DNA of 64,000 bases from Gnetum montanum (GCA_015680685.1 MNCI01002331.1:407264-471263), one strand, 5' to 3'. Numbered from the stretch's first letter, positions 23,990 to 37,539 are shown. Notes: a model not told the origin generated them from the sequence alone. Numbers and translations: made by a program.

Positions 23990-25010
23990 ATTAAAATTGA
24001 TCAATGAGTTTGCATATGACACAAAGAATGGATTGGATTTAAGATTATAAAATGCACATGTCTTTGAGAAAATTGGATGGAAAAAGATCTAAGATTGATT
24101 TAACTTTGTCGGGACCCACTACAATTCCATTGGCTTAAACTAACAATTGTAGCATTTTGTCTATTCTAAATTGAAAATGCACTTTTTGGGATTTAAGTAG
24201 AGGTTATATTAGTTGTATTATACTAAGACTATGTCAAGATCAATGGGATGGCTAGTTGCTATGATAGATTTAATGGTTAGATCATCCACATAATCATTGA
24301 AAGCTTTGAACATCATACCACTACATATAAATGTCATGGCTTGTTGATATGTTGCTTTGACATTATTAAGCTCAAAAGGTGATTTTATTTAGCAAAATGT
24401 TTTCCATGAGGTCATGAAGATTGTAAAACATTAATGCCTTGGATTATTTTTTATTTGGGTGTAACTTGAAAAAATCATCCATGAAGAAAAGTTAGGCATG
24501 ACCTATTATTATATATATAAGTTGATCAATGTTGGACAACAAAAAGTCATCTTTTAATGTTATCTTGTTGAGATCACAAAAATCAATGCATATCCTAATG
24601 GCTCCATTTTTCTTGAGAATAAATATCATATTAGATGCATAATCTAAGTAGTCTATAGGATGTATGGAGCCTATGTTGTAGATTTTAGTGATCTCTTCCT
24701 TAATGGCCAAGGCTAAATTAGGTTTTACTTTTCTAGCTTTTTATTTGATAGGCTTGGAACCCTCCTCAAGGATGATGTCATGTTGTACCAAGGATGAGTC
24801 CAGGCTTGGCATGTTGCCATACCCTTATGCAAAGGCAATAGAATTTTTTGTGTGTGGCTATGATAGAATCCTTAAGAGTTTTGGGCAAGTTTACACCTAA
24901 TTGTAAGATCTTTTTCTCATCTTTTTGACTGGCGATGGCTAGTTTAACAAGGGGACCATTCATTAAGGTTGGCTCAAAGTCCAAGAAGGTGAGGTTAACT
25001 TAAGAATTTA
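23990..25010 (-). pseudogene. Reverse transcriptase relic, Tat-like
   Basis: The minus strand reads as a gypsy RT. The open piece at 24492-24710 has KKNGAIRICIDFCDLNKITL, the usual R(V/I)C(V/I)D(F/Y)R.LN block. A degraded FMDDF block follows, and AFNDYVDDLTIKSI near 24290 keeps the catalytic YVDD. Upstream (24778-24984) is the linker that precedes RT in Tat elements, with VNLPKTLKDSIIATHKKF followed by a broken D.FAW-like stretch. Many stops interrupt it, and it abuts the truncated LTR of element A. Confidence 0.75.
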
Positions 25011-28000
25011 AGTTTTCTTTGATGATATCAAGGGTCAAGACTAGCTATTTTAGCAAATTAATTAAAGATAAGTCAATTAAATAATGATTTAGTGGCCTAG
25101 TGATTTGGCTATGGGGCCAACATAGAGTAAGTGATTCATGTAACAAGTTAATGATGATAAGGCCTGTGGCTTGCAAGAAAGAAAGGCGAGGTCATAGTTA
25201 CACAATGAAGGAACTAAAATTGGCATTTTTAAGAATTAAAGTGGTCAAATTTGATTAAGTTTGATAATTTAAATAATAAAAATTATTCATTTTGATAACT
25301 TCTAAAGTTAATTTAGAGATGATGGGTAGGTGGAAATAGTGAGGGAAAGCTCAAGGTGGACCCAAGTTGGAAACAACTTGGTTTTAGGACTTCCTTTAGA
25401 TGATTCCATTTCAAAACTCTATTTCAAGAGCATTAGCTTGGGTCGCATGATTTGGGAATAAAAGATAAAGTAAATGTGAACTGAAACACTTTTAATCATT
25501 TGCAAGTTTGATTCCCTTGGAGCATTTCAAAGAAGAAACATGGTGATACATGGACAAAGAGCAACGTGAGGTAAAGAGGAAGGTTGAATAAACCGATGGA
25601 CACATAAATAGGACACCATGAATGCTAGGGAATAGGTAGAGGCAACACCAACAACATTGTGGTGAGTTTGCTTTTGCACCTTCTCTACTTTTTCTCTTTT
25701 TCGAAGCCCTATCCACACCAACACCAGGATGCCCAGCGGCGGTGTTTTGCAAGAGCAAAGGAGAAAGATGAAGATATTGTGATTTTGAAAGGCTAAAGAT
25801 TATGGATTTGGACCAAGACAATGCATGGTGAGAAGCCACATTGGTGGCGATGGGCCCTTTCACTTTGCATGCACTGCCCACCACCGTCGCTACGTGATGA
25901 TGGGATGGGATGTGAGGATTTACGTGAGGGGTCCAAATCCAATCCAATCGAAACAGTAAAGGATGACATGATGATGGATTACACAGTGCTGCCCCCTCTT
26001 TTTTGCTTTTCTGAAAATTTTCTTATTTATAAAAGGAATTCAAATTTTTAAGTTGGACGAAGGGGGAACAAACAGGGTGAATCTTACGCCCACAAGCAGT
26101 CCAAGTAGAAGTTAAGCATGCTCTATTTAATAATTTATTTTAGTTTAAATTTAGAAGTGAGAGGGAATGGGTCCAACAAATAACATGCGACAAGCTTCCC
26201 ACCAGCATGCAACCAATGTGTCCAAGCATGCACATAGCCTAGGGTTAGCAAAGCGTGGTTTTGCTGCTTTTTTTTGAAAAAAATTATTTGTAGATATATA
26301 ATTTAAAATATTTTAATTATAAACAACACCTTGGACTAAAACCATAGTAGTTGGCCTTGAGAACGTAGGATGTTAAGGCCCAATACATGATGTTGATGTA
26401 GCATTGTTTGCATGGGCTAGGAAAGAAAAATTGCCAAGGATAAGATGAGTGATGCTGGGTAGAAGGCACAAGGAAATGACTAAGTTTTGGGTAAGAGATG
26501 CAAGAAAATGGCTAACTTCTAGGTGGGTGACATGGTGCCACTGTTGCTAATGGGCATTAGTGTCACCTCACATTGCATTATATCACTTCGCTAAACTATT
26601 TCCAAGCCAAAAACTCAAAGTCTCACATTTTTAAAGAAACAACTTAGATTTAGGCTTCTTATGAGGATGATATTATCATAAATATGGCACTTACATACCT
26701 TGGTTTCAACTTGATATCTTGCTTTGTTAAACTTATTTAATCTCCTTGAATTTTATGTAACTTTATGTTCTAAGAGTTGGGACATGAATTAAACACTTAA
26801 CTTATCATGTTCATGAGTACTTAGTATTTTGAAATTTGATTTTTATATTTCATGTTTTAGCATGTTAAGACTACCTCTTACTTTTAGAATTTGTTATGTA
26901 GAGATGATGTGAGATCAAGGTTTCTAATTATTGATCCTATGTACTTTTTCAGTTTGCGATGTGTATTCCACTATTACAAACAAGTCAAGAAGGGTTAAAG
27001 TCATCTAAATTATGAATGATATCTCTTAGTATCCTATGCAAATGTGGATGAAGTGACCTACGACACATTTTCTAGAGTTTTGCATGAAGAATTTCTACAT
27101 GTTGGTGTGAACCTTACTTTCATTGGGGATCGTTTCACATGTTTTGGAGGAGAGTAGCATGTGTATTAGCTCTTGGTTGTTGGGGTATGTGATTTAGTAT
27201 ATCATAGATATGATGATGATTGTGGATGATGACAGCAAGACTTAAGAGATCCAACATAAAGAGTTAGATTGCTTGCAAAGGGAATATTCCTACAAGTAGT
27301 TCAATGCAAATACAACCCTATTGTTGATCTTGTGTCATGTTAAGAATGTATTTAGTCTAGTAGAAATCCACATCATGGTGTTTAAGTGAGTTGACATGCA
27401 TTCATGTTTTTATGTTAGAATTTTCTCTATATGTGTTTGTAGGTTTGATGACCTTGACAAAGATGTTCCAATCTAGAGACACTAAAGAGGATATTTTGGG
27501 AGATTATCCATGAAGATAATTAGTTCTTGCTCATATTTGATCAATTCTCAGATAAGATGGAACAAGCTAGGAGTAATTGATAATATATTACTCTCTCAAA
27601 GGTTATCTTGGTTTACAAGCTCCATGAGAGGGATGATTTGGGTCTAAATAAAAAGGAACCTATGGGGTTTAGGATTTGCTTGAGGCCAAAAGATAGCTCA
27701 AAAAACATGCACTTAATTATTTATACTATGTTATAGTTAGATTCCTACATGATATTTTATGCAAGTTTGCTAGTGTTATAGATGTCATTGATGATGTTAT
27801 TCATAATTATTTTAGTTTTTTTTTTTTAATTTTTATGTTTTTTTTTATTTTCATGTTTGTGTTTTTCTATGTTTGGTTTGGTTTCTCAAGAAAAATTAAG
27901 ACATTTGCGGTGGTCTATAAAGAGTTGGAAATTGTGAAGAAGTGATCATTAAAAGCAAAGGTCCATAACATTTTGTCTATCCATAAGTGGTTGATGAGCA

Positions 28001-28429
28001 AGCAAGAGAGGAAGTAACGTCACATCTTCAAGTAGGTAGGATTGGTTCCACTCTTTACATTGAGATCTAATATTTCATGAATGGATGTGATTACCATGAT
28101 GAAATGTTATTTTAGCTAGCTGCATTTGTTCATATTCTAGGTGCAAGGAAAGAAGATGATTCTAGAATGGAACCAGTATTCATTACAATAATTATTTGGT
28201 TTTCCTTATGAAGGTTCCATTGTTGAGTACAACAAGAAGTTGTCCATAATAGAGATCTAGGAGATCAAGTAGTGGACACAATATGTAGGCAAAAACTAAA
28301 ATATCCTTAGTTGTGGAAATCAAGAATAAATTGAGGCCCACCATTTGTTCATCTAGAGGGTGTTCTATGGAAGGATTAGATAGAGGTGGGTTCCCTCTGC
28401 CTAGTAGCTAATAATTATTTATAACACAT
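25011..28429. other. Interval with nothing recognised
   Basis: AT-rich sequence with a GC-richer patch at 25490-26050. A 151-codon open frame on the minus strand and a 76-codon one on the plus strand overlap in that patch. Neither shows recognisable motifs, splice structure or partners, and I do not call them genes. The T-rich run at 27800-27860 is low complexity. Confidence 0.5.
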
Positions 28430-28977
28430 GAAAAGAGATTTTACTTATGATTGCAAAAGCCACTTGGATAAGAAGATGGATAAGGAGCTAAACAACATTA
28501 ATCTTGTTAATGGTTAAAATTCCAGCAATTCTATAAATTTCAACTTTTATTATGGGATGCTTTGGTGCATTGTAGATTTGTTGGCTTGTAGTGATCATGG
28601 AGAGGGGAAGATTCTTATTAAGAAGGATTTTTCATAATCATTGTACCAACACATCACCAACATCACAATGACCCTTCCATCTATCATGGAAAGAGCATTG
28701 GATGTTACATCCTCACTATAGGAGAATGTAGTTGAGTCCTTCATGGTAGATAACATGGTGTTACCCATGAAATGTTCTATGCATGGTAAGCTAGTGCAAG
28801 ATATGGAGATTATCAAGGGATGTACTATAGACATGTAGGATGGAGGAAAGGCTTCTAAGAAGATGTGGGTAGATGCAGTCAAAGCAGTTGATACCTATGA
28901 TTTAGAGAAGAAAAGATTTGATATGGAGGCTACCAAGGTGGTAGAGAGGCTAGAGGGAGGCTTTCATTATATTTAGA
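28430..28977 (+). pseudogene. Decayed coding sequence of unknown family
   Basis: A single frame stays readable for about 175 codons to a TAG at 28975-28977, broken only by TAA or TAG codons. It includes DLLACSDHGEGKILIKKDF, TMTLPSIMERALDVTSSL and KKMWVDAVKAVDTYDLEKKR, and ends VVERLEGGFHYI. The amino acid pattern is protein-like, with alternating charged and hydrophobic residues. Weaker traces in other frames extend back to about 27900. I do not recognise the family. It may be an ORF from an old transposon or a retrocopy. Confidence 0.4.
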
Positions 28978-29821
28978 ATCTACCATTGATTTTGGAATTT
29001 TTAAAATTTTTATTTTTAAATAATCAATTATTAATCATAAGCAAATATTATAAAAAATCATGTGATGATTAAGTTATTTCTAATAATGTTTTTTATACTT
29101 AATAATAAAATCACAACATAGCTTACATAGAGATTTATTTATGTGTTAAGATACATAGTATTATATTTACCTTTTTTTACCATATTTAATCACATTAAAA
29201 AATAATTCATATCATATCAACATAAAGATGTTACAAATATATTTTGAGTTACTTATTTAAGGATCATCACTTAGAGTCATAGTGCTCATAGCACTAAGCA
29301 AGGTCTAAATAAGGATCATCACCTTACCATCACTCTAAATAATGGTCCCTATTTTGAGTTACTTGTATATCCCTTGAAAATTCAATAGAATTAATATGAT
29401 CATATTAATGAATTTTTTTATCATTGCAACATATAGTTAGTACAAACAAATCTCAATTTGTATGTAATTCAAACTTATATGCAAACTTATACTTTCTTAT
29501 ATGCATTTTGATGCATATCCTATTTAGCCTCTTTCACATTCCATCATAACATGTCTTTAGTTGTTAACTTTTCTTTTGTATTAAGTCTCACCTTTCTTTC
29601 ATCTCTTATTTTGTTTATCCATGTGTAAACCACTGAATTATTTCTCATTTTTCTAATCTCAATATCTTTTGGATTATATATCCATTCACAATCCAAGTAT
29701 TTTTTTTCTTTTACTCTTTTTTTAAGGAGGAGGGGTGTTGAAAACTTAAATAAGTAAAACATAGGTATACCCAAAGATATGTAGTCCATATAGAACTTTA
29801 TATAACTTAGTATTACCCATT
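28978..29821. other. AT-rich interval, nothing recognised
   Basis: Very AT-rich. An 81-codon open frame on the minus strand at 29544-29789 has no supporting features. Confidence 0.5.
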
Positions 29822-29883
29822 GGAATTGATCCCATAACCAAGAGCTTCAAAATCAAGTTATCTTACCATTGGGCTAACCCCTC
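29822..29883 (-). pseudogene. tRNA-like relic or head of a tRNA-derived SINE
   Basis: On the minus strand TAGCCCAATGG fits the pol III A-box consensus (TRGYNNARNNG, starting one base upstream). GATCAATTC fits the B-box GWTCRANNC exactly, at normal tRNA spacing of about 35 bases. GGGGTTA would be the 5' acceptor strand. The D and anticodon stems do not pair well and the 3' acceptor strand is absent, so it is not a working tRNA. A tRNA pseudogene or a SINE head is the likely origin. Confidence 0.45.
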
Positions 29884-31476
29884 ATTATTATTACTCTTGA
29901 TTTTGAATTGAAAGAATCCACTATTATATTACTTATCCTATATTTTCTAAATTTAATATTTCTAGCTCTACCTATCCATATAATATATACTTAATCTCCA
30001 TTCTCTAGCCTCATCAACAATATCATTCTATTTATAATATAAAAAAATTGGATTAAATGATCTCTTTGACTTTCTATTTCGTAAGCTACATTATGCATTT
30101 TCCTATTCCTCGACTTGAATTTCATCATTTTCCAATCCTAAACTCAGAATATCCTACTAAATAGTTCTTGGCTAGAAATTTTGTGTAATTGCATCTTGAC
30201 ATAATATCGTTTCATGAAAATCATGCATATTTTTTGTAATTTGTTTCTAGTAATTAATTATTTTATCATACTTAACCTTGTCATTTTCTTGAAGGCCTTC
30301 CATCACCTTATATCATGTCTTAATGGGGTATACAATGTAATTTATAATCATTGTTACGACTTCATTTGATCAAATCTTGTATCTAGGATCTTTGTTTCAT
30401 CTATAGGAAGATTTGGATGTTGATTTATAAATTCCTAGAGCTCAAATGGTTTAGACAAGTTTTTCCCCATAATATTTATTTTTCAAATCATTATAGGAAT
30501 ACCCTTCTCTAGGTGGAATCTAATATAATGAATATGATGTATTATGTAAAGATTTTTTACTTGATTTGATATATATCCCTCTAAGAATCCCCTAAAGTCA
30601 TATATCACACCAATGTAATATGAGGTGTAGTTACTTTCACTATTTTCACCGATAACATAATATATATTCATAAGTACTAGTAGAGAAATGATGTTGTTTT
30701 TTATTCATGATCATTGATAGTTTTCTAAAGCTCCAATCAATATCTTCATGTGTATGGCCTACAAGAAGGAAGCTCAACTTTGTAATCTTAAAAATTCTTC
30801 TTGTTATCAGTAAAAACAAATACATGAAAACATATTTATTCGTGTTATTTTCTTGATGGTTATTTATTTGTAGAAATTTTGTAGTAGGAAATTGATTAAA
30901 AAGACATTTTGAATTATTATCATGGGCATCATCTAATTGATACTATACTTCATGTCCCAATTCAGAATGATTAAGTAGTGTTGTAAGTGAACATCTTCTA
31001 AAATTACATTGTTTCATCATTATATCATCATACCTATCAACAAGATCATTATCTAAATCCTTTAAGTACTTTAACAGAGATGTGATATTAAATATAGAAT
31101 TCATCTAAGTGTAAAATAGACAAAAAATAACCAAACCTTCATATTCTAGTCCTTTAATCTAAATTCCTATATGAGAGATTTGGAATCTTTCTTTTCTAAG
31201 AAAATCCTTAGGCAAAATTAAAAACTATGATAATGATATTTTTTACTTATTCATTATATCATGAATGATGGTTAGATAATTATTAGGTTGTCTTGTAGCA
31301 AGATCCCTGTGAATGTGAATGCAATATATATTTTGACATACAATTACATAATCATAATGATTTTAAAGTTTCAATTATATTCTATCCCTTTTTAGAGGGT
31401 TCCTCATACATTTCTTTCTTTTGTCTAATGAATGATAGGTTCTACAAATTCATCAATAAAATGCATTGACTTATTT
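29884..31476. other. AT-rich interval, nothing recognised
   Basis: Extremely AT-rich, with only short chance ORFs such as the 62-codon minus-strand frame at 30483-30671. No TE coding or terminal signal was found. Confidence 0.5.
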
Positions 31477-31949
31477 CTAGCTTAGTTATATATTTATAAT
31501 ATATATCTATAAATTGGCCGAGAGAATCTTATTTGTTTACAAGTAAAAAGGTCTTTGAGTAAAAAATTTCACGACCTCTGGACAAAGAACAAGATTTAAA
31601 AACCCAAATTTTCATGTCTTCTGGACAAAGAACAAGAGTTTTATACCTTATTTTTCCTAAGGAAGGGTTTTCTAAATTTTTTTTTCATCAATTAGTGTAT
31701 GCTCTCACCCTTGGATAAATTTGTTATTTTTGATATATAATGCAAATTCAGCCAAGAGTGAGAGAATACACTAATTGATGGAAATTTTTGTTTTCAAAAA
31801 ACCCATCCTTAGGAAAAATAAGGTACAGAACTCTTTTTCTTCATCCAGAAGTCATGAAATTTTTTACTCAAAGAACTTTTTACTTGTAAACAAATAAGAT
31901 TCTCTTGACCAATTTATAGATATATATTATAAATATATAACTAAGCTAG
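31477..31949. mobile_element. Long-TIR palindromic element (MITE or foldback)
   Basis: A 473-base near-palindrome. The left arm starts CTAGCTTAGTTATATATTTA and the right arm ends in its complement. The arms run some 200 bases, with the centre near 31720. The left arm holds a direct duplication of the block CTTCTGGACAAAGAACAAG that the right arm has only once. There is no coding capacity. Because the edge CTAG is itself palindromic, the target duplication could be TA or CTAG and the superfamily cannot be assigned. It lies 205 bases beyond the end of the Helitron-type gene. Confidence 0.8.
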
Positions 31950-32154
31950 TGATTGCCAGTTGTTTGCGGTAGGGATGATTTAAACATAACAAATAAAAAT
32001 ATTATAAGGCCATGGAATGTTATATTAAATGATTATAAACATGTTGTAGTACAACAAAAATGATCAATGTACAAACTTGTGTAATTGAAAATGTATAGTT
32101 ACAAATGTTCTGACATTCAAAATGGTAAAAATTAGTTGACAGAAAAGAATGAGA

Positions 32155-35100
32155 TCATTCTTCATTAGATTTAATGTGTTTCTCTTCATCCAATCTACTT
32201 TGAAGGTGTGAAGATTTAAATATCTTGATATATCTTTCTTTAGAGATCAGAGGGAATATCTTCAAACTGTCAATACTCCTCACTCGAGATAGTGCCACAA
32301 ATGTAAGACCTATTGTTTCTTTGCTACCAACATCTATACACACTTTCTCCAATGTCATTCCCTGTGACTTATGTATCGGTAAAGCCCATGCTAATCTAAG
32401 TGGTAGTTGGCAAGATCCTCCATGTATGATTGGTGGAATGGGTACTTGTCGAGGATGTTCATTATCATATGGTACTTCAATATAGGAGTCAAAGTCAATG
32501 ATGACATACAATGGCAACTTTGGAGGTTGACAGTGTGGACTATATATTATTTTCTTAGTGACTCCCAATGCACCATTAACCAATCCTACTTCTGGCCATA
32601 GATTAATAGTGAGCATAACCCTTGCATCCTCACAAATGAACACTACTCGGGCCAATTCTCCTTCTGAATCATCCAAAAATTTTACACCATTTGTCTTTCT
32701 ATCTCCTATGCACTGTGCAACTGGCTTTTGCATTTTGAGTAATATTTTTTTATTATGCATATGCACTTTATCCTTTGTATCAAACAAATGCATAGAATTC
32801 TCAAATCCATCTCACCCATGCGATGTTGATGGAAGTTGCATTCTCAAGCTTAAAAAGTCATAATCCTCATTAGTCATCTTTCATTCTCATATATTCATCA
32901 AAACCTCTCTAAATCTTTGTTGTGAATCATCACCCCTTTTTCAATACACAACATCCAAGGTTATAAATTTATTAAATGCCAACCACAAATTCTTCACATG
33001 CATTTGAGATGATATGTACGGTATAACATCTTTAACAAGTGGAAGTTGTGCAAGATCTCCAATGAGTATGATAGATCTACCACCAAAGTTATCTAAACGA
33101 TTATCTGGAAATATTTCCTTAAGCCTTTAGTCAATGTTGCTAAGAAATTTGCCACCTATGAAACTCATTTCATCTATAATAATATACTTTAAGTATTTGT
33201 ATTTATTTTTCAACAATGACAAAGTTGATGCAGCCAATGGTTTGTAATCTCCGATTCCAATCTTTAACGCAGAATGTACTGTAGTTGCATTAATATTATA
33301 TGTTGCAGCACCAGTAGGGGCGAGCACCAATAAGCTATTCTTTCCTGATGAGAAAGTTCAACTAAATTCTTTACGAATCGTATCAATGAGATATGATTTT
33401 CTTGTGCCTGCTATACCTTGAATAATCATCAATAGAGGAGAAACTTCATCCATTTCGAATTGTTGCATATATAGATGGCCAGTAATAATCTCATAGCATT
33501 TCATCTATTGAACTCCTAGAGAAGATATGTCCACCTGATTGTCGTTATTTCTTGAATGTGTTATTATCCCATGTGATCTATGACCATGAACAAAAGATGT
33601 AGCAATCTTTGCAACATCCTCTCCAGGATAGCTAGTTGACCATTCGTTTTGTCTATCTCGATCTATTAATCCAAGAATTTCGAGTTCACTTCGTTGAAAA
33701 TGAGCTAATGTAAGTAGATGTTGATTTAGTACATCAAAATCATATTCAATACCATCCTGTCTTTCTGGAATAATATCTTTATATTGCCTCTCTTCCTTGC
33801 AAGCACGTTCAAACTCTTCATCAAATATCTCCTCTTCCAATTCATAGATGTGTCGAATAGAAATCCATTTTCGTTCAATTTCTTCATCATTTCTTCCCAG
33901 ATTGTGTTTGACATCTCTAAAAGGATAGTGTAGTAACAGTTGCGCCCAACAGTAATCTATCGATTTCTTCTCTCCTACTCTTGGAGCTACTCTAAATTTT
34001 GGAAATGTTCTTACAATAACTGGTCATAGTCAAGGATTCCACACTAGTAGCTCTCTCTTCTTTGAGATAAAGGTAAAATATTTCATAGCATTCAACAATG
34101 AAAATCCTTCCATTTCTAGTGGTATCTTTTGATATGCATTGATAAGGGATGTATATGATTCTAGTTCCTCATCTCCATCTAGATCTGGTATAACTCTTTT
34201 ATACATATCTCTAGACACATTTATAGTATCAAATAGTCAACTACATTCAACTAATGGAAGTTCATATAGCATATGAAAAACCTCCATGGCACCTATGTCT
34301 CTATTAGCTGCAGCATCCATCATGAGTCTTTTGTATGTAGTCATTGCATTTTCTTTAGGGTTTCGAGATTCAGCAATACAAAGTAATAAATCATGAAAGC
34401 ATCTTGACTTATTTTCATATTTTTCTGCATATTTTGTAATATATTTAATAACAACATATTTGTTAAGGACCGGTTGAAAGTATATGTTTGCTCTCCATGT
34501 TTAAAGGATCATTCTATTATGAACATTCAACCTTAGATCATTTCGACGTGGTTCATATGTAACATGATTTTTGTTTTCTGGATCTTGAAAGAGATATGAT
34601 TGAGCTCACAATGGCCATGGAACATTATACCTAAGGTAATAAATTGAAGTTATAAAATTATTTTCCTAGATCCCATACATTCATGATGCAAATAAGAATC
34701 TAGGTATTCAGAGAAATATAATTGTACCTACAAACTTGCATATGATTTCGGATTCTTAAACATGCTCCTATCTTACATTGTGTGTGTCACTAAACTAAAT
34801 TTAAGAGCTCATCATAATCAATGTCAAGATCCATGAATTGCAGCTGTTGATTTTGAATTTCACATAGATGCCTGGGAGTATTAACACATTGCATCTACAA
34901 ATGAAAGATTTGTATAATTTTTATAATGGTTTTTTCAAATAACCTAAATAATTTTTTAACATTTAAAATAAATATTTAGAAATTCCAAACAACATACATC
35001 ATTGGATATTCCATCTTGATTGAATCTACTATTCCATGCATTTATTATTGCATCAAAAAACTCTCTCATCTTTCTACCTGCTTCTGGGTCATTCCAATCA

Positions 35101-37509
35101 AGTTCTTCTATGTTTGGAGCTCCCTTGATCCAAAGAAAGCCATGGACATGTGGTGATCCCCTATGTTGCCATTCATATCTTATCCAATAATCAACCACAT
35201 CAAATTCTTGAAATAAAATCATTTCTCGAAATATCTTATGTTGAAGATGCATAAACTCAGCAACTATATGTGAGTTCTTGATAATATTTTTCATTTTTCA
35301 CTCTCTTATCTCAAAAAAAATTTGTGGGGGTTCTGTAGGCATTATCTTATGTAGATTTTGCCAATAAAAATCTACTGCACTTAGAGTAAAAAAAAAAAAC
35401 AATTGGTGCACCCAACTCATTTATCAAATCAAACAACTACGCTTTGCATTTTCTCCAGTACAAAGGCGTTCCTCGTATTGTTGTTCTAAATCTCATCAAA
35501 TTATCTACAAAATTATCTGATGGTGCATTTTGTAGTCCTTCACATAAATCTTGGATTGTTAATGGTGCTTCTATAATATTTTTTTTGAAGAATACTGATG
35601 TTGATTTCAGTGCATGATGTCTTGTTATGATGTTATAAATGTGATACCTGAAAATGAAAATAAAATTCCTATGTAATTAGTTCATAAGATGTCAAAAACA
35701 TAAATGCTATTTAGCAATGTAAATGTAATTAATTTTTGATACCTAAATATTTTATGACGTCCAAATCTACCATCGTTATATCGAAGTAGATTTCTAGCAT
35801 ATTCATGTAACATGACATCCTTGGATCTTTTTGTAAGGAAGCCACATTTTCCATGTGGAAACAACGTTGGAAATGACATTGGAAGCATTCTAATTGTGTT
35901 GAACTCATTGATGGGTGACTTTAAAAGTGTTGGCCATTGTGCGTAATTTGAACTTTCAACAGTTGGATTTTCTAATCAAACTCTTACCAAATCAAGTTCT
36001 TTCCCTAGAAGAACTGGACATGATGCTACTGATGATGTGTTTCTAATAATATTTTCCTCCTTTAAATCAATCAAAGGACCATCAAACTATAATATCATCT
36101 CACCATCCTCCTTAGACAATCTAATATAATGAATCCTTTCAAAAATATTAACATCTCCTGTATCACTAACATCATTGAAAGCATGCTCATCTATTTCTAC
36201 ATCTTGATAGAATGGATCATTCTATTTCTTATACAATAAGGAAACATACACAAGCTTTTTATTTACAACAAAGTTATAGGTTGTTCCAATTTGATTAACT
36301 CATCTTAATATCAGCATTGGAATTTCATGAGTCCTCAAAGGTAGCCTAGTTGCAATTTCATATACATCTTGCATAAAACTGATGGTATGTCCTTTATATT
36401 GTAATTGACCTCCAATAGCATGCGTAACTTGTAAAATAGGATTAATTCGTGATATAAGAATTTCTTCAACTTCTGATAGTTCTAATAAGATTATTGGCTA
36501 GGGTTCTAGATCCATATTATTATCAGTAGAAAAATGCTTAATCTCTTCACCATCATGATTCAAGATCCCCATTACTTTTTCATTTGCACACCATGCACAT
36601 GTTGGACCAAATCTTTGTACAGGTTTCATTAACATACTTTAAAAACTTTCATTACAAATACCACATGATCGAGGAACACTAAACTTATCAACCTTGCTTG
36701 AAAATCTTGTTATTGCATGCATGATTTGTGTATTTGAGTTATGAAGATTTGGATAAGATACCTGATTGTTCATATGTTCAGAAGATATTTGTTGATGTTC
36801 CATTCACAATCTTGGTTGAGCCTGTTCCTAATCAAGTCTTGCAACTAAATCTAACATTTCTACCACTTCTGCTTATCTTTTTCATTGTCTAAAATGTTCT
36901 TGTCTGTCATGCCCTTGTGCATGCTTTCGTTCTATAGTAACAATCTCTATAGGATTTATATGTAATTCATCTTCAACCATCAAATCATCATTATCTGAAT
37001 ACATCTGACCAAATCCACGAACATGACCACGTCCATGACCACGACCATGACCATGTCCACAACCATGTCCTATATGTGAAATAACTTCTCGATGTAATTG
37101 AGACTGATGAACATTTTCATCAATAGGAATGACTGCTAAGTGATTTTTGTGTTCATCTATGCGTGCTCATCCTTGTCCTTGTCCACGTCCACGACCTCTT
37201 CCTCATCCTTGTCTGTGATTCCTTCCATTCTATGAAATATTACTATACAAAGTGACCTAATATATTTAGCTTTATTAAATCAAACATTAAATGAATTTCA
37301 TCTAAAACAAAAATTAAATTTCATCTACAAACCTCACTTCCTTCCACTTGTTGTTGCTGCATTTCTACTTGACGTGTTCTTTGATGTAAGTGATCTTGTT
37401 CCATTCTTTGTAACTCCAAAGGATCTTCCCCTTTCCAAGCTTTTCTTCTTCGATCTCTGAGACATTGTTGTCTCGCTCAATTTAACTCATGCTCTCTATG
37501 ACTTGGCAT
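32155..37509 (-). pseudogene. Helitron Rep-helicase (RepHel), spliced and broken
   Basis: Starts at ATG 37509 (MPSHREHEL...) and ends at TGA 32155. Exon 1 is 59 codons. GT-AG introns at 37230-37332, 35648-35742 and 34895-34997 join frames, and another is likely near 34631-34728. In order: an Arg/Gln-rich start; a Gly/His/Arg-rich run with GHGCGHGHGRGHGRGHVRG; two CxxC pairs (CGIC, CAWC); the FPTLFPHGKCGF and LLRYNDGRFGRHK blocks; the Rep HUH motif in WQHRGSPHVHGFLWI; then a Pif1 helicase. The helicase has IAGTRKS (Walker A with Gly to Arg), IIIDEMSFIGG (Walker B), LPIHKSQGMTLEKV and TFVALSRVRSIDSL. It would nick, unwind and replicate the transposon by rolling circle. Stops such as TGA in RQG(TGA)GRG make it inactive. 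Clear Helitron ends were not found. Confidence 0.9.
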
Positions 37510-37539
37510 GATCTGTATTTATAGGAATGAGAATCACTC

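Noticed and set aside
25492-25947. 151-codon minus-strand ORF as a gene
   Set aside because: No motif, no homologous copy in the window, skewed composition and an overlapping open frame on the other strand. Likely chance in GC-richer DNA.
31950-32154. Helitron 3' terminus (CTRR with hairpin)
   Set aside because: CTAG occurs at the palindrome border, but no short GC-rich hairpin precedes it on the minus strand, so I do not call an end.
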